From Saccharina japonica (lineage: Eukaryota > Sar > Phaeophyceae > Laminariales > Laminariaceae), in assembly GCA_008828725.1 (NCBI GenBank), contig MEHQ01003857.1, positions 1 through 64,000 on the forward strand: a stretch of 64,000 bases of DNA. Reading direction: 5' to 3'. The notes under the pieces are model-generated. The model was not told where the DNA came from and made no database searches. It worked only from the letters and a program-made list of their open reading frames with translations. Of the stretch, positions 10,263 through 21,234 are shown one piece after another. Within the stretch, counting starts at the first letter, position 1, and each line of letters starts with the position of its first letter. Position numbers and translations under genes: made by a program.

Positions 10263-10469
10263 TTACGCTGTAGTCGGCAAATTCATTGGTAAAGAGTGGG
10301 AGGGGGGGGGGTTGGACGATGCTGCTGTAGTCGAATGGAGATTGCGGGCGTGTAGTTCAGTTTTGGACACGCATAACATGCTGTAGGGATTTTAGGTGTA
10401 CCTCTTCGGACTTGTGTATCCTTTCCCTGCTAAGTGTACGTGTTCTTTAGGATTCTCTGATGGCTCTAG

Positions 10470-10570
10470 CACTTTTGTGACCACGGGCCGTGATCTTGCT
10501 AGATCAGACTATAGGGATTAGCAACTGAAACGAGTTTAATGTGAAGATAACAACAACTCCGCAGCAGAGG
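10470..10570 (+). repeat. R1 repeat, 3' fragment
   Basis: Contains the R1 signature GTGACCACGGG and the terminal TTTAATGTGAAGATAACAAC with a short AAC tail. Most of the 5' part is missing or diverged. Confidence 0.5.
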
Positions 10571-10648
10571 AGCTTTTGATGGGACTTTCCGGGTGGTCAC
10601 ACATTTCCACCGCACCTGACCCATCCGGGGGTCAGGTCGGATAGACAT

Positions 10649-11840
10649 TAGTGTTGGATATCGTATCGAAACTTTCGATATATCGAACTATCGAAAAAAT
10701 ATATATATCGCACTCTATCGAAACTTTCGATATATCGCACTATCGAACTTGCGATATATCGCACTATCGAACTCTCGATATATCGCACCATCGAAATTTC
10801 GATACATCGAATTATCAAACTGTTGATATATCGAAATATCGGACTTTCGATATATCGAAATATCGGAAATTCGAGATATCGAATTATCAAACTTTTGATA
10901 CATCGAAATATCGGACGTGTTTTGCCCTCCATTCCCTGGTATCCCAGTGTTTTTTATGCCAACATTGAACGAAAGCTTCTACGTATATATATTACCAAAT
11001 ATCGAAATTGCACGATCGAACAGTTTCTTGCTTATCGAATCACATCTCGAAAGCGTATCGATCAGTTTTTTTGTTTCATCGGTATCGTATCGATTTCGAT
11101 TTTCGTTCGATATCCGATACTATATGATATATATACAACCGTTGCGCACATTGGACAGATCACCGATCCCGCCGTAAGAAACTGCCCTCGATATAAGAAA
11201 GCACGACTATCTTTTTACTTATTTTTTCCCCATCCCATTTATTATCTTCGCCCTTCTTTTCTCCCTCCCTCTTTAGTCACTCAGATCCGGGGTCACTAAG
11301 TAGGCTCTTTTTCACCCTCCCCACTACGGTACGTGCCTTGCCTTTTTATCGCGAGAAGGTTTCCGTAATTTCTTCCCTCGTCGACTCGCGTCGAATAAAA
11401 AAGTACGACTACTTGTACATCAATAAATACTGCTGGCTTTCTGCTCGCATACGATACCACTGCACTACGAGTATTTAATAGTGATGTTTAACTCTACGCA
11501 GTGCGAGGCTGATAATGCTGGATATCGACGATAATCGAGTTTGATATATATATACGATATCGATATACAAAAAAACTAATTACTGCATGTACGACTTCGA
11601 TACTTGATACATCCAAGCTTTCGTTCATGATCAGCTCGGAAAAAAAAACGGGGATGCCAGGGGATGGGAGAGCAAAACAGGTTCGATAATCATAGGATAC
11701 ATCGAAAGTTCGATATCCGATATTTCAATACATCGAAATTTCGATATTCGATATTTCGATATATCGAAATGTCGATATTCGATATATCGAAAGTTTGATG
11801 TGTCGATATATCGAAAGTTTCGATACGATATACAACACTA
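10649..11840. mobile_element. hAT-like inverted-repeat element with CGATATA subterminal arrays
   Basis: Termini are TAGTGTTGGATATCGTATCG at the left and the near-complement CGATACGATATACAACACTA at the right. Each end is followed inwards by a degenerate TCGATATA array (10,661-10,915 and 11,690-11,825). The TAGTGTTG end and subterminal repeats recall non-autonomous hAT elements (family knowledge). I could not find a convincing 8-bp target duplication. An S1 retroposon sits inside at 11,230-11,396. Confidence 0.55.
11230..11396 (-). mobile_element. S1 SINE-like body, reverse strand
   Basis: On its own strand it carries the S1 signatures: CGAGGGAAGAAA, TCGCGATAAAAA, GTGACCCCGGATCTGAGT and the 3' end ATAATAAATGGGATGG. 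The tRNA-like head is missing. Confidence 0.65.
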
Positions 11841-11908
11841 TCATAGATGCACAAGCGGTGCGGGGAAAGAGGCGGGTAGATACTGTCATAACGTAGACAT
11901 CAATATGA

Positions 11909-12317
11909 CGGGGGACCATAAAAAATAGGACCTACGGCATAATAGACAAAAAACTACATATCTTATATCTTCCTGCTTATACTAACAATATTTGGTTGGG
12001 CTGGGCACTTGGCTGACCCAGTCAGTAGCGATGTATACTGTCGTCAAAATCGATCAGTACACTGGATTGCAGCAGTATATTGTCTCTCCTTTCTTCTCTC
12101 TCCTTCCGAAACGCATTTGGTGAGTTTCCGTACTATAATATGGCGTGTTTCTTGGACGTACATGAGAAAAAATATACTGGCGAATATACTGGCAGGGTCA
12201 ATCAGTAGATTACTACTGCCAGTAATACGGTGCCAGTGCCCAGCCCTAACAAAAACCTACCAGGTACATATTTTCCTGCTTTTGCTAGAAACTGGTCCTA
12301 TTTACTATGGCCCCTCG
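11909..12317 (+). mobile_element. M1 element(s) split by an M7 element
   Basis: Left terminus CGGGGGACCATAAAAAATAG at 11,909 and right terminus ending GGCCCCTCG at 12,317 followed by TA. The interior holds the M7 element 11,996-12,249. The parts on either side overlap in content, so two adjacent M1 copies with a shared insertion or a recombinant are possible. Confidence 0.6.
11996..12249 (+). mobile_element. M7 hAT-like MITE inside M1
   Basis: Ends TTGGGCTGGGCACTTGGC and GCCAGTGCCCAGCCCTAA form an inverted repeat. The interior matches the element at 14,004-14,279 in inverse orientation, including a stretch that reads GAAACGCATTTGGTG here. Confidence 0.65.
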
Positions 12318-12365
12318 TAATAGTGGTCATCGTAAAAAGTTGAAAAAAAAAATGTAACTACCCCT

Positions 12366-12458
12366 TTACCCATTCAGAACTGAAAAAAATCACACACACA
12401 CACACTAATTCCAAGTAGTTTTTCCCCAAATACGTGGGATCAGTTCTCAAGGGGTTAA
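12366..12458 (-). mobile_element. M9 element
   Basis: Runs from TTACCCATTCAGAACTG to TCTCAAGGGGTTAA with a CA-repeat expansion inside. Same family as 8,223-8,475. Confidence 0.65.
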
Positions 12459-12839
12459 GACCTACCCCCCCCGTCTTTGGGTAAAACTACTAGGAATTAA
12501 TGTGGTCCATTTTTGGCAGTTTTAAACCGGGGTAAAAAGGAAACAACAAACAACTCGTGAAAAATAATGCCTCTTGCTGGTGAACGCCGCTTCCAATAAG
12601 GAAAATGTTTTCCTTTGCTTTTCTTAACGGCCTGCGGTCCCGGTCGCTGTCGCTCTTGCGTCTTTTTCTGGAAAAATTCGTCGCGAGCTCCTGAGCCGTT
12701 GCGAGTTGCGGCGCCACCGTGCTCTGTACCAGGTACATAGGTATTATGTATTATAACATCTGCGGCGCGTTTCAGCCTTCCCAACAAAGAGCCGGCGCCT
12801 CCTACTACTGCAAGCAACGCATCATACCTGCGCACACAG

Positions 12840-13005
12840 CAGCAACGCAACAACAATAACAATTATACCGCCGCCACTATCAACAACAACAAAGCCGCAA
12901 TGACCACCACCACCACCACCAACAAAAACAACAGCACCACCAATACCAAAAGCAGCAACCACACAAGCACCACCAACCCCGACACAAGGCCCATGAACAC
13001 CACAC
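12840..13005 (+). repeat. AAC/ACC low-complexity tract
   Basis: Imperfect AACAAC/ACCACC repeats; no gene inferred. Confidence 0.75.
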
Positions 13006-13084
13006 ACAAACGCACCGATGCATACGCCGACCCTTGACACCTCCCCCCCCACATGTGTTAGAAGAGGAAATGAGGAAATTCGAC

Positions 13085-13636
13085 GAATGTGACATGGAGA
13101 AGTTTGGCACACTAGATAGTAGCGATAAAACGATCGCTATTTTACCAGATAGATGGTCAACGAAACGGGAAGGGGATAAGATTAGCAAAAAAAATCTTTG
13201 TAATATAAAGAAACAACGTAATGAGCGCCCAGGTGTTGCAGGTGTCTCTATTAGGAGTAGGAACGGTGCTCCGTCTCGAAAGGGATGTGTGGTCAATGGT
13301 CAAATGACTAAGGCAAGCAACAAATGAGTACGCCCCCCCCCCCCCCCCCCCCCCAGAAGTTTGGCACACACTACTGTAGGTAGTAGCGAGAAAACGATCG
13401 CTACCCTGGAAGACAGATGGTGGCCACAGGCCACAGGCGGCCGAACAGGAAGGGGATATCACAGGAAAAGCAAAAAGTTGCTACGAGTACGTAGTATATA
13501 TGATACCTGGAAACAACGTAACGAGCACCCAACTGTTGGAGGTGCCTCTATTAGGAGTAGGATCGGCGCTCCGTCTAGGCTAATGCGTGGTCAATGGTAA
13601 ATGACTAAGGTGAGCAACAAATGAGCACGCCCCCCG

Positions 13637-13672
<36 letters not shown>
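13085..13672 (+). repeat. two diverged tandem C1 modules, each ending in poly-C
   Basis: Modules 13,085-13,351 and 13,352-13,672 share AGAAGTTTGGCACAC at the start, then TCTATTAGGAGTAGGA, GCTCCGTCT and GTGGTCAATGG. Both finish with CAACAAATGAG(T/C)ACG followed by a long C run. Both keep an open plus-strand frame with shared residues (KTIA..DRW and SIRSR.GAPSR), so a decayed coding origin is possible. Related 3' ends occur at 62,016-62,095 and, less closely, 33,408 and 61,999. Confidence 0.55.
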
Positions 13673-13674
<2 letters not shown>

Positions 13675-13784
13675 CTCTCCGCTCCTCGACCACCACAGCC
13701 TTGTCTGCCATACCCCCAACCCATCCCTGGGACCCTTGAGACCCCTGGGCCCCTTGAGACCCCTCCCAATGAACGAGGGGTGGT

Positions 13785-13805
13785 GGCGGCGGCAGCAGCA
13801 GCAGC

Positions 13806-13839
<34 letters not shown>

Positions 13840-13855
13840 GCGGCGGCGGCGGGGG
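13785..13855 (+). repeat. AGC/GGC triplet array
   Basis: About 20 AGC/GCG triplets yielding polyalanine/polyserine frames; treated as microsatellite. Confidence 0.85.
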
Positions 13856-14003
13856 TATATGATATCATCGCGTGAAAACCAGCCATCCACAGCACTGCAA
13901 CCACACCCCTGAACCCAGCAGGGGCCCGGGGCCAGCATCGTTGTAACACCCGGGTAGGTTGTTGGATCAAGTTCAGTAAACAAATAGAGAAACCTATTGT
14001 ATG

Positions 14004-14279
14004 TAGGGCTTGGCACTGGCACAGTATGTACTGGCAGTAGTAATCTTCTGGCAGTAGTAACCTACTGGCAGTAGTAATCTACTGATTGACCCCGCAAGTA
14101 TATTCGCCAGTAGGTTTTTTGAACGTCCAAGAAACACGCCATATTATAGTACCACCAAATGCGTTTCGGAACGATAGAGGAGAAAAAGGAGAGTCAATAT
14201 ACTGCTGCAATCCAGTATACTGATTGGTTTTGACGACAGTATGATCGCTACTGACTGAATCAGCCAGTGCCCAGCCCTA
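14004..14279 (-). mobile_element. M7 hAT-like MITE, second copy
   Basis: Ends TAGGGCTTGGCACTGGC and GCCAGTGCCCAGCCCTA. Internal sequence is an inverted match to 11,996-12,249. It contains three CTACTGGCAGTAGTAAT-type direct repeats near its left end. Confidence 0.65.
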
Positions 14280-14489
14280 GTGATTATATGCGTTCTACAG
14301 CAGTACATAGTCGGTGACGTTCCCAGGTGACAGTTGCAGGTTAAGGTAGTCGCCAAACGCCACAGGCAGCCGCAGCAGCAGCAGCAACGGCGGCAGCAGC
14401 AGCGGTGGCAGTTTATAGCCGCGGGGGACATGTTCGTCCGCCGGAGCCCTACGTGGCATACTCGGAATAGGTAGTAGAAGGAGGGTGCA

Positions 14490-15230
14490 CTGGTTCTTCT
14501 TTGGGCGTTGTTGTTGTTGTTGGTGTTGTTAATGGTGGTGTTGGTGGTGTTGTTGTTGGTGTTGTCGTAGTTGATGCCACCAACAACAGCACCAATAACA
14601 CCACCAACAACAACGACGATATCACCCAAAGTAGAACCCATCCAGCCTCCCTTCTCACTACCAACACCGACGACAACAATATCAACAACAGCAACAATAA
14701 AACAACGCCAACACCATAAACTGCGACACCAACAGCACAACACACAACACCAACATCAACTACAACAACGACACTAACACCAACACCACCACCGCCACCA
14801 ACACCAACAACAGCAACGCCCAAAGCAGGTGCTAGTGTTGTTGGTGTTGGTGTCGGCGTTGCTATTAAAGTTGGTATTGATGTTGCTGCTGTTGTTGTTA
14901 TTGTTGTGGTCGTTGTAGTTGTTGATTTTGTTATTGTGGTTATAGTTATTGGTGTGGTCAGTTTTGGCAGAGGGAGAGTGGATGGGTTCCACTTTGGGTG
15001 TTGTGTTGTGTTGTTGGTGTTGGTGTTGGCGTTATTGTTGTTGTTGCTGCTGCTGTTGTTGTTATAGTTGTTGGTGTCGTCAGTGTTGGTAGGGAGAAGG
15101 AGGGGTGGATGGATGGCTTCTACTTTGGTTGTTGCATTGTTGCTGCTGCTATTGCTGTTGATGTTACCATAGGTGTTGGGAAGGAGAAGGAAGGGTGGAC
15201 GGGCTCTAAAGCGTTTCCACACCTCGGGGA
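14490..15230. repeat. AAC/GTT higher-order low-complexity region
   Basis: Blocks of GTTGTTGGTGTTG-type triplets alternate between strands. They are punctuated by a repeated spacer that reads GGGAGAAGGAGGGGTGG / CTACTTTGG in several orientations. Long Asn/Thr or Val/Gly-rich frames come from the repeat and are not counted as genes. The part from 14,993 on belongs to the large palindrome. Confidence 0.75.
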
Positions 15231-15254
15231 AAATCCTCTATAAGCAGTAGACCT

Positions 15255-15465
15255 TTCAAGGCAGATCTATTCCCGATATTGTATGATCTGTAAGATCTGT
15301 ATGATCTAGCTCATGTTGCCGGGTGGGACCCATATAATCTATATGATCTGGCACAACAGGTTTCCTGGGTTGTGATCTGTACTATGCAGATCCTGCAGAA
15401 CCTCTCACAACCGCAGGTGAGGAACTGCATGATCTAGATCATGATCTATCTGATCTGTCAGAGGT
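15255..15465 (+). repeat. G1 GATC-rich repeat
   Basis: Core CTAGCTCATGTTGCCGGGTG at about 15,306 with GATCTGTATGATCT repeats before it. Mirrored at 25,945-26,160. Confidence 0.65.
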
Positions 15466-15663
15466 GTGAAAGTATTTGGCTGTTGTTGTTGCTCCTATTG
15501 GTGTTGTTGACGGTGGTGGTGTGATCGTCAGTGGAGTTGGTGGTGGTGTTCAAACAATCAGTGCTAGGTGTTCATACCGCTCTCCTCCCCCATCCCCTCG
15601 GCCACGTTACGCCATAATACCCGCAGATCACCAGACGAATACGTGAATCCCTTTCAACTATCA

Positions 15664-15846
15664 CGGGGGGGGGGGGGCATAGTAAATAGAACCGACTATT
15701 GCTAGTAAAAATAGGGAAATTCTAGAGGTTTTTGTGTGTGCCGTAGGTCCTATTTACTAGTAAATAGAACCAAAAATTGTTAGTAAAAACAGTGAAATAT
15801 AGACTTTTTTGGGTGTACCATAGGTCCTATTTACTATGGTCCCCCG
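15664..15846 (+). mobile_element. two fused M1 elements
   Basis: A left end with an expanded G run, an internal GGTCCTATTTACTAGTAAAT back-to-back junction, and a right end GTCCTATTTACTATGG followed by CCCCCG. Mirrored at 25,567-25,749. Confidence 0.65.
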
Positions 15847-16351
15847 TGATAGTGCAGTGTACATTAAACCTAAATCTGCCTCCAAATCCAAGCGGCTTAT
15901 CCCCACAACCCACAACGGCAGTGAAGTCTTCAACGGACTATAAAACTCCACGTACGCCCGTTCCATCCTCAAGAGGCGGTCATCAATCGCGAAGGGTCCG
16001 TCATAGATAAAACGTTGACTAGTACATACACCACACAGGTGGACGGCAACCCCCCTTGCACAAAGTGGGCGTGAAACAATACTCGTGTGGCCATTGAACC
16101 ATGTAGCACAGCACGAGGTGCATAGACCGAGTTAAGAGGTTGCCGACACTTTGTGGAGTTTGCTATAGATACTGTTCGATGTCTCCACAATATGTTTTTT
16201 ACGCCCACATTGTTCAAGGGGGGAGAGGGCCCCGGCCACTTGCGTAGTAGTTATTTCGATTGCTTTTACTATTCTCAACTTCGATACGATCCCGATGCTC
16301 GAAAAAGCAATCGATATCATATATTTAAAAAAAAACACACACACACACACA

Positions 16352-16426
16352 CAGCTGTGAGCTCGAGGATTTCGTCGAAACTCATCTTTGCTAGCTGAGT
16401 GTAATACTTCGATCGCGCGTACTTAC
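16352..16426 (-). repeat. H1 module
   Basis: Reverse-strand copy preceded on its 3' side by a CA/GT repeat and T run. Mirrored at 24,987-25,061. Confidence 0.6.
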
Positions 16427-16589
16427 GGATTCTATATGTCCTCATGTAGGATGTACATCCCGTATGAGGGGGACACAATCTGAGGCTGTAAAATTCAGGA
16501 AGTGTGTGTCTAATTGTGGGGCGAGAAATAATTAAAATACATTGAAATTAGTCTGAAATGGACATATCAGGTACGTATAATATACGTGA

Positions 16590-16790
16590 TTTCGAATTCG
16601 ATGCGAGTCGACCAGGGAAGATAGGGCCCAAGTCTTTTCGCGACAAAAATGCAAAGGCACGAACCGTACATAGTGGGTGTGGGGGAGGAAGGAGAAGAGT
16701 CTACTATTTACTGACCCCGGATCTCAGTCACGACTATATAGGAAGGAGAGAGAAAAGAAGGGAGAAGACATTAAAAATAATGGGAGAAAA
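16590..16790 (+). mobile_element. S1 SINE-like body
   Basis: Contains GATGCGAGTCGACCAGGGAA, a GCAAAGGCACGAACCGTA variant and GACCCCGGATCTCAGT, ending near AATAATGGGAG plus an A run. Mirrored at 24,623-24,823. Confidence 0.6.
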
Positions 16791-16964
16791 AAATGAAAAA
16801 AAAAAAGTCGACATCATCATACGTATATATTTCATGCCACTACTCCTGCCCGGGGATTTAACATCTACCCGTGTGATATCAACTATAACCCTTAAAGTGG
16901 GAGTACACTCCCATATTGGGGACAAATTACTTGGAACTACAGTTAAATATAATATTGTGGAAAC

Positions 16965-17147
16965 AATTTGACGAGGGTCGACGAGGGGAAGAAAGTGCTG
17001 AAATATGCTCGCGATAAAAAATGCAAGGCAAGAAGCGCAGTGGGGAGGGAAGGAAAAGAAGAGCCTACGCAGTGACCCCAGCTCTGAGTTACGACTAACA
17101 AGAGGGATAGAGAAAGGAAAGGGCGAAGACAACAAATGGGATGGGGG
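16965..17147 (+). mobile_element. S1 SINE-like body
   Basis: GACGAGGGTCGACGAGGGGA to AACAAATGGGATGGGG. The TTTGACGAGG start overlaps an M9-like remnant (16,890-16,945). Mirrored at 24,266-24,448. Confidence 0.6.
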
Positions 17148-17257
17148 AGGGGGGGGGGAAAGAGGAAAAAAGTGCACTATTTAATAGTAAAAGGCTTTCA
17201 TTCCTGGCGAGAGCGGTACCTGGAATATTTATTTTTCGTTCAGAGTGGTTGTAGTAG

Positions 17258-17405
17258 TAGGGACTGTACAAGGCAGAACGAATAAGGCGGTCGCCCGATA
17301 TAAGGCGGTCAAAATCGACCGTCATGACCGGAAAATTGCACTCACACGATGGAATGAATAGTGCGGTCACCCGATACAAGGCGGTCATACGATATCGGTG
17401 CACTA
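17258..17405 (+). mobile_element. M5 short inverted-repeat element, diverged
   Basis: TAGGGACTGTACAAGGC followed by repeated ATAAGGCGGTC units. The closest relative is the better preserved element at 56,606-56,777. Mirrored at 24,008-24,155. Confidence 0.5.
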
Positions 17406-17409
17406 CGCA

Positions 17410-18290
17410 CACAGCCTCACCACCTGTGTTGCACTGCCCACAAAATAATCGTGATTTGGCCAAATCTACTTTCAGCAATCGACAATTGGAACAACAACAC
17501 CCCTGATTTTTTCCTTTGGGAAAATATGCAATCCACCACAGCTCCTTCAATATCGTCGATCCGAATATCTCCCGCCCCTCAAAAGACTCCTTGACGCACC
17601 CACAGCAGTGTGGCAAAGTGGCAGCCGATTCCGTGCCCTCTACGGTGCGCGACCTCGTCGCTGAAGTTTGAAAATGTGGTTCCAGGTCGTTTTTCTTGTA
17701 CTGTAAACAAGTTGTTTTTTACAGCTCAAAACGAATATATTTTTTGAAAAATATGAATACGAGTATCATACTCGTATACAGCAGGAAATAAATGACTGCG
17801 TTTTTGTACACGTTTCTTTGATTTTTGAGGCACACTTCTGAGGCCGATTACGCCGTCTGTAGGATCGATCCCGATATCTCCCGCCCCTGAAAGCCTTCCT
17901 TGCATATATACACGGGCACAGGAAGAGTTCTGGGCGATTTCGTCCACGCCTTCCACCGCGACCTCGGCCGTGAAGATTGTCTAAACAGGCGGCGTAATTG
18001 CTTCGTCCGAAGCTGCCACCTGCTTCCATCTGCGGGAAACTGAATTAATCCAACTCTAGGAGGATCAAGCACCATCAAGCTACCGAACAGGCTCTACCAT
18101 GACTTGATTGAGTTCCTCTGCGTGTGGTGTGTCATTTGGAGGCTTCTGTGGGGAGCACGGTGTCTGTGAAAAGGGCCTTGTTCGGGGCTGATATTGACCC
18201 AACCCCGCTTTCCACAAATCAGGCGTTATCTGAGAGTACTTTTTTTCTCACTTTGTGGGCAGTGCAACACAGGTGTTACACGTACAGGCC
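17410..18290. other. unassigned part of palindrome arm with internal duplications
   Basis: Holds two related blocks, at about 17,555-17,670 and 17,865-17,990, that share GATATCTCCCGCCCCT and a GACCTCG(T/G)CCG motif. It also holds a 24-bp inverted pair (17,419-17,443 and 18,253-18,276, core GCAGTGCAACACAGGTG). Cysteine-containing frames are open on the reverse strand but the best frame differs between the two blocks. I call neither a gene. Confidence 0.4.
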
Positions 18291-18384
18291 TCACTATACA
18301 CGAAAACTTATGTATGTTTGTATCATACTTAAAAAACAGTATAACCAGGCAGGATTATTTTCTTTTGATAGTGGCGTGGGTAGG

Positions 18385-18562
18385 CGGAATCCGACGCAAG
18401 TCGACGAGGGAAGAAAGTGCTGAAACCTTCTCGCGATAAAAATGCAAGGCAAGAACCGTAGTGGGGGGGGAAGGGAGAAGAGCCTACTTTGTGACCCCGG
18501 ATCTGAGTTACGTCCAGGAAGGAGAGAGAAAGGAAGGGCGAAGATAATAAATGGGATGGACA
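18385..18562 (+). mobile_element. S1 SINE-like body
   Basis: GTCGACGAGGGAAGAAAGTG to ATAATAAATGGGATGGAC followed by an A run. Mirrored at 22,850-23,027. Confidence 0.65.
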
Positions 18563-18616
18563 AAAAAAAAAAAAAAAATGGGGAAAGAGTCACGTGCAAA
18601 CCCACGTTGTCTATAT

Positions 18617-18690
18617 AGTACGCGCGATCGAAGTATTACACTCAGCTAACAAAAATGAGTTTCGACGAAATCCTCCATCTCACAACTTTT
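18617..18690 (+). repeat. H1 module
   Basis: Copy in which the core reads AAAAATGAGTTTCGACGAAA, followed by a T run of about 22. Mirrored at 22,724-22,797. Confidence 0.6.
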
Positions 18691-19519
18691 TTTTTTTTTT
18701 TTTTTTTTTTAAATATTTGTTCACAGATAGAAACACGCTCCCTCGCATCCTCAGATTTTGTTCTCGTCACACTCGTGCCGTACTGCTGTACTGAGCAAAA
18801 CGCCTGTTGATATTGATAAAAACGAAGGATAGTGCTGTATCATACGTACGTATAATATGTACGATAGCCGTAACACACGACTACGTATCAAATTTGCATA
18901 CGAGAGATCGTAAGGACCGGCGGCGACACTTCGTACATACCGTGGGGAGAAAGAGGCGGAGGAACAAAAGCGACGCGGAGGAACCTTGACACTTGACACC
19001 TTTAACCTTTTAACCCTACGAACGCGTACGTACAACCCTGCCCCTATCCCTGCCCCTGCCCTGTGTGTATGGCAAGGGCAAGAGGGCAACTGCATCGGCG
19101 TATCGCGTATCGCATCGGCACCGTACCGCAGCTGGCAACACTCAGCAAAGATGTCAGGAGACGGGCAACCGCCAAGCAGTCAGTCAGTCAGTCAAGGGCG
19201 TCTGTCAAAGGCATTTCCATCCATCTAGACGGATTGTCCCCTACCCCCGGTACGCACAAATGTCTCATTTTCTGTGTTGAAACCCCTATAAATTTTGATA
19301 TTTAGTGTGCTGCTTGCTGCGTGCCAGTACCAGAGCACCAGAGGACAGCACAGCAGCAGCTTCGACCGAAGCAAACATCAGATAGTCAGCAGTCAGTACG
19401 AAGCCAGTTACAAATAAAAATACTGGTTATCAATATTATGGTCAGGGGCTATGATATAAAAAAAACGGAGATTTTTAATCCCTGTCCCCGGGTTTTGGAT
19501 AGAGTGGAATATACAAGTC

Positions 19520-19850
19520 GGTCGCCCAGATGGTCTAGTGGTGCCCTCGAATGTTTTTCATGAGTTGATTTACGGGGTTCGAATCTCACGTGGGTCGGAC
19601 TTTTTGAGTTTATTTGCGAAAAAAAACAAACACAGGACCAACTGCTGAGAGCGCCCATTATTAGTAGCGTGGGCAGGCACAATTCGATGAGAGGCGACGA
19701 GGGAAGAAAGGGCTGAGTTCTTCTCGCAATAAAAATGCAAGGCACGAACCGTAGTGGGGGAGGAGGGAGAGGAGCCTACTTTGTGACCCCAGATCTGAGT
19801 TACGGCTACCGTAGGAAGGAGAGAAACGACGGACGAAGACAATGGATGAC
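19520..19850 (+). mobile_element. S1 SINE with tRNA-like head, near complete
   Basis: Head 19,520-19,600 has an A-box-like TGGTCTAGTGGT and a B box GGGTTCGAATCTC at 19,574-19,587, as in RNA polymerase III promoters. A linker with GGACCAACTGCTGAGAGCGC follows. The S1 body ends in GACAATGGATG. Mirrored at 21,565-21,894. Confidence 0.75.
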
Positions 19851-20110
19851 GGTTTCCTAAGATAGTTTGCGTTAGCAAAGGGGGGCTGGACCAGAAGAGA
19901 CCAGCAGACCAGTTTAGTCCGGCGCGACTATTTGCAATCAGTGGAGTGCAGCACATAAGTGCAGTCCACACGCTACTGTAGTACGGTTCGCGCTTCGCGC
20001 CCTCGGCCTCCAGCGGCTCCTGCAGAGGGCTGATAATATCTCTGCACCTACTAAGCAGTAGTGGACGAAGCATGATAGTATTAATAGATCTTCCTAAGGT
20101 AGCTATTTAG
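19851..20110 (+). repeat. 260 bp inverted repeat near palindrome apex, left copy
   Basis: Exact-looking reverse complement of 20,719-20,978 (matching positions sum to 40,829). The two enclose a 608-bp single-copy spacer. The boundary with the large arm falls in GGTTTCCTAAGATAGTTTGC, a sequence shared with the tandem units at 20,970-21,560. Confidence 0.85.
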
Positions 20111-21234
20111 TTTTAAGACAAAAATCAATAAATCGTCAGCAGAAAAAAGAATACCCCGGTATTCTATATGTGTATGCACGCCCGAAAAAATAACATTCTC
20201 GACGTGGTGGTTTCTGTAGATGATAAAAAAAAGTTTCATACCAAAATGGACGGCGACAATTTACAATTTTCAACCGATGGACTGCAGCACTTTAGGTGCA
20301 GTCCACGCGCAGTGCTTTTGTGCACTATTAATTAGAGGTGAAACGGGGTGCCCAATAGACCACACCTCCACTTTGATTGGTCAACACCTCTACCCTGTTC
20401 CCGCCCGGACCATATCCCATTTTTAGAAACCCTGCTCCCACTTAGTGGGGAGGGGTGGACGAACTTTGATGGTAGATATTTACGGGGGGTTTGTGCTTGG
20501 CGCTTGAAGCCGACCCTCCGACCCGAACCCTAAACCCGAACCCGAACCCTACGCCAGTGGTCAGTGCTGGGATGCCGTGCTTGGTAAGACTCTAGGTTGA
20601 CTCGGCCGGCGTGGATGCTGAGCTTGGAAAGACTCTAGGGGGACTTGGGATGCTGTCGCCGGGAAAGACTCCAAGTTGATTGAGCCGCGTGAAACATACC
20701 CTTAGCCAATCAGAGTGCCTAAATAGCTACCTTAGGAAGATCTATTAATACTATCATGCTTCGTCCACTACTGCTTAGTAGGTGCAGAGATATTATCAGC
20801 CCTCTGCAGGAGCCGCTGGAGGCCGAGGGCGCGAAGCGCGAACCGTACTACAGTAGCGTGTGGACTGCACTTATGTGCTGCACTCCACTGATTGCAAATA
20901 GTCGCGCCGGACTAAACTGGTCTGCTGGTCTCTTCTGGTCCAGCCCCCCTTTGCTAACGCAAACTATCTTAGGAAACCGGCCTTTTTGGGCGCGTCCGGG
21001 TCAGGGTTTTAAGTGACAACTAATCCCTTAAAGTGGGACCGCACTCCCGTTGTGGGGGAAGATTTCTTGGAATTAAGAGTCAACCCCCCGGCCCCCAACC
21101 CCATTCCCTGTTAACGCACACTATCTTGGGAAACCGTCATTCTTGGGCGTTTAATTAACAATGAACCCCTTGAAGTGGGACCACACTCCCTTATGTGGGG
21201 ACGAATTACTTAGAATCAGAGCCAACCCCCAGCC
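20111..21234 (+). repeat. about 1.1 kb repeat, plus-strand copy flanking the right arm
   Basis: Repeats as a reverse complement at 26,424-27,540 (sum 47,652). With the right arm in between, this makes a 7.4 kb unit with 1.1 kb terminal inverted repeats. It contains a telomere-like CCCTAAACCC tract near 20,530. No target duplication is evident at the outer ends TTTTAAGACAAAAATC. Confidence 0.85.
20719..20978 (-). repeat. 260 bp inverted repeat near palindrome apex, right copy
   Basis: Begins CTAAATAGCTACCTTAGG. Includes GCGCGAAGCGCG, itself a short palindrome. Confidence 0.85.

Larger units (their letters stand above)
14993..19860 (+). repeat. left arm of the large palindrome
   Basis: Near-identical reverse complement of 21,541-26,421; matching positions sum to 41,412-41,415 throughout. 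Differences seen are homopolymer lengths and isolated substitutions (for example near 18,575 and in the trinucleotide block near 15,140). It carries S1, H1, M1, M5 and G1 repeats. I recognise no complete gene in it. Stretches 15,850-16,340 and 17,410-18,380 have no element I can name. Confidence 0.9.

Noticed and set aside
13591-14022. Frames with polyalanine, polyglycine and polycysteine
   Set aside because: Translation of the C run and AGC array at 13,632-13,855.
14449-15222. 257-codon reverse-strand frame rich in Asn, Thr and Val
   Set aside because: Built from AAC/ACC triplets with several strand reversals of the repeat; no non-repeat core.
20220-20533. Frames in the palindrome loop
   Set aside because: Short, with no recognisable domain, and disrupted by telomere-like tract; conserved only because the DNA is duplicated.
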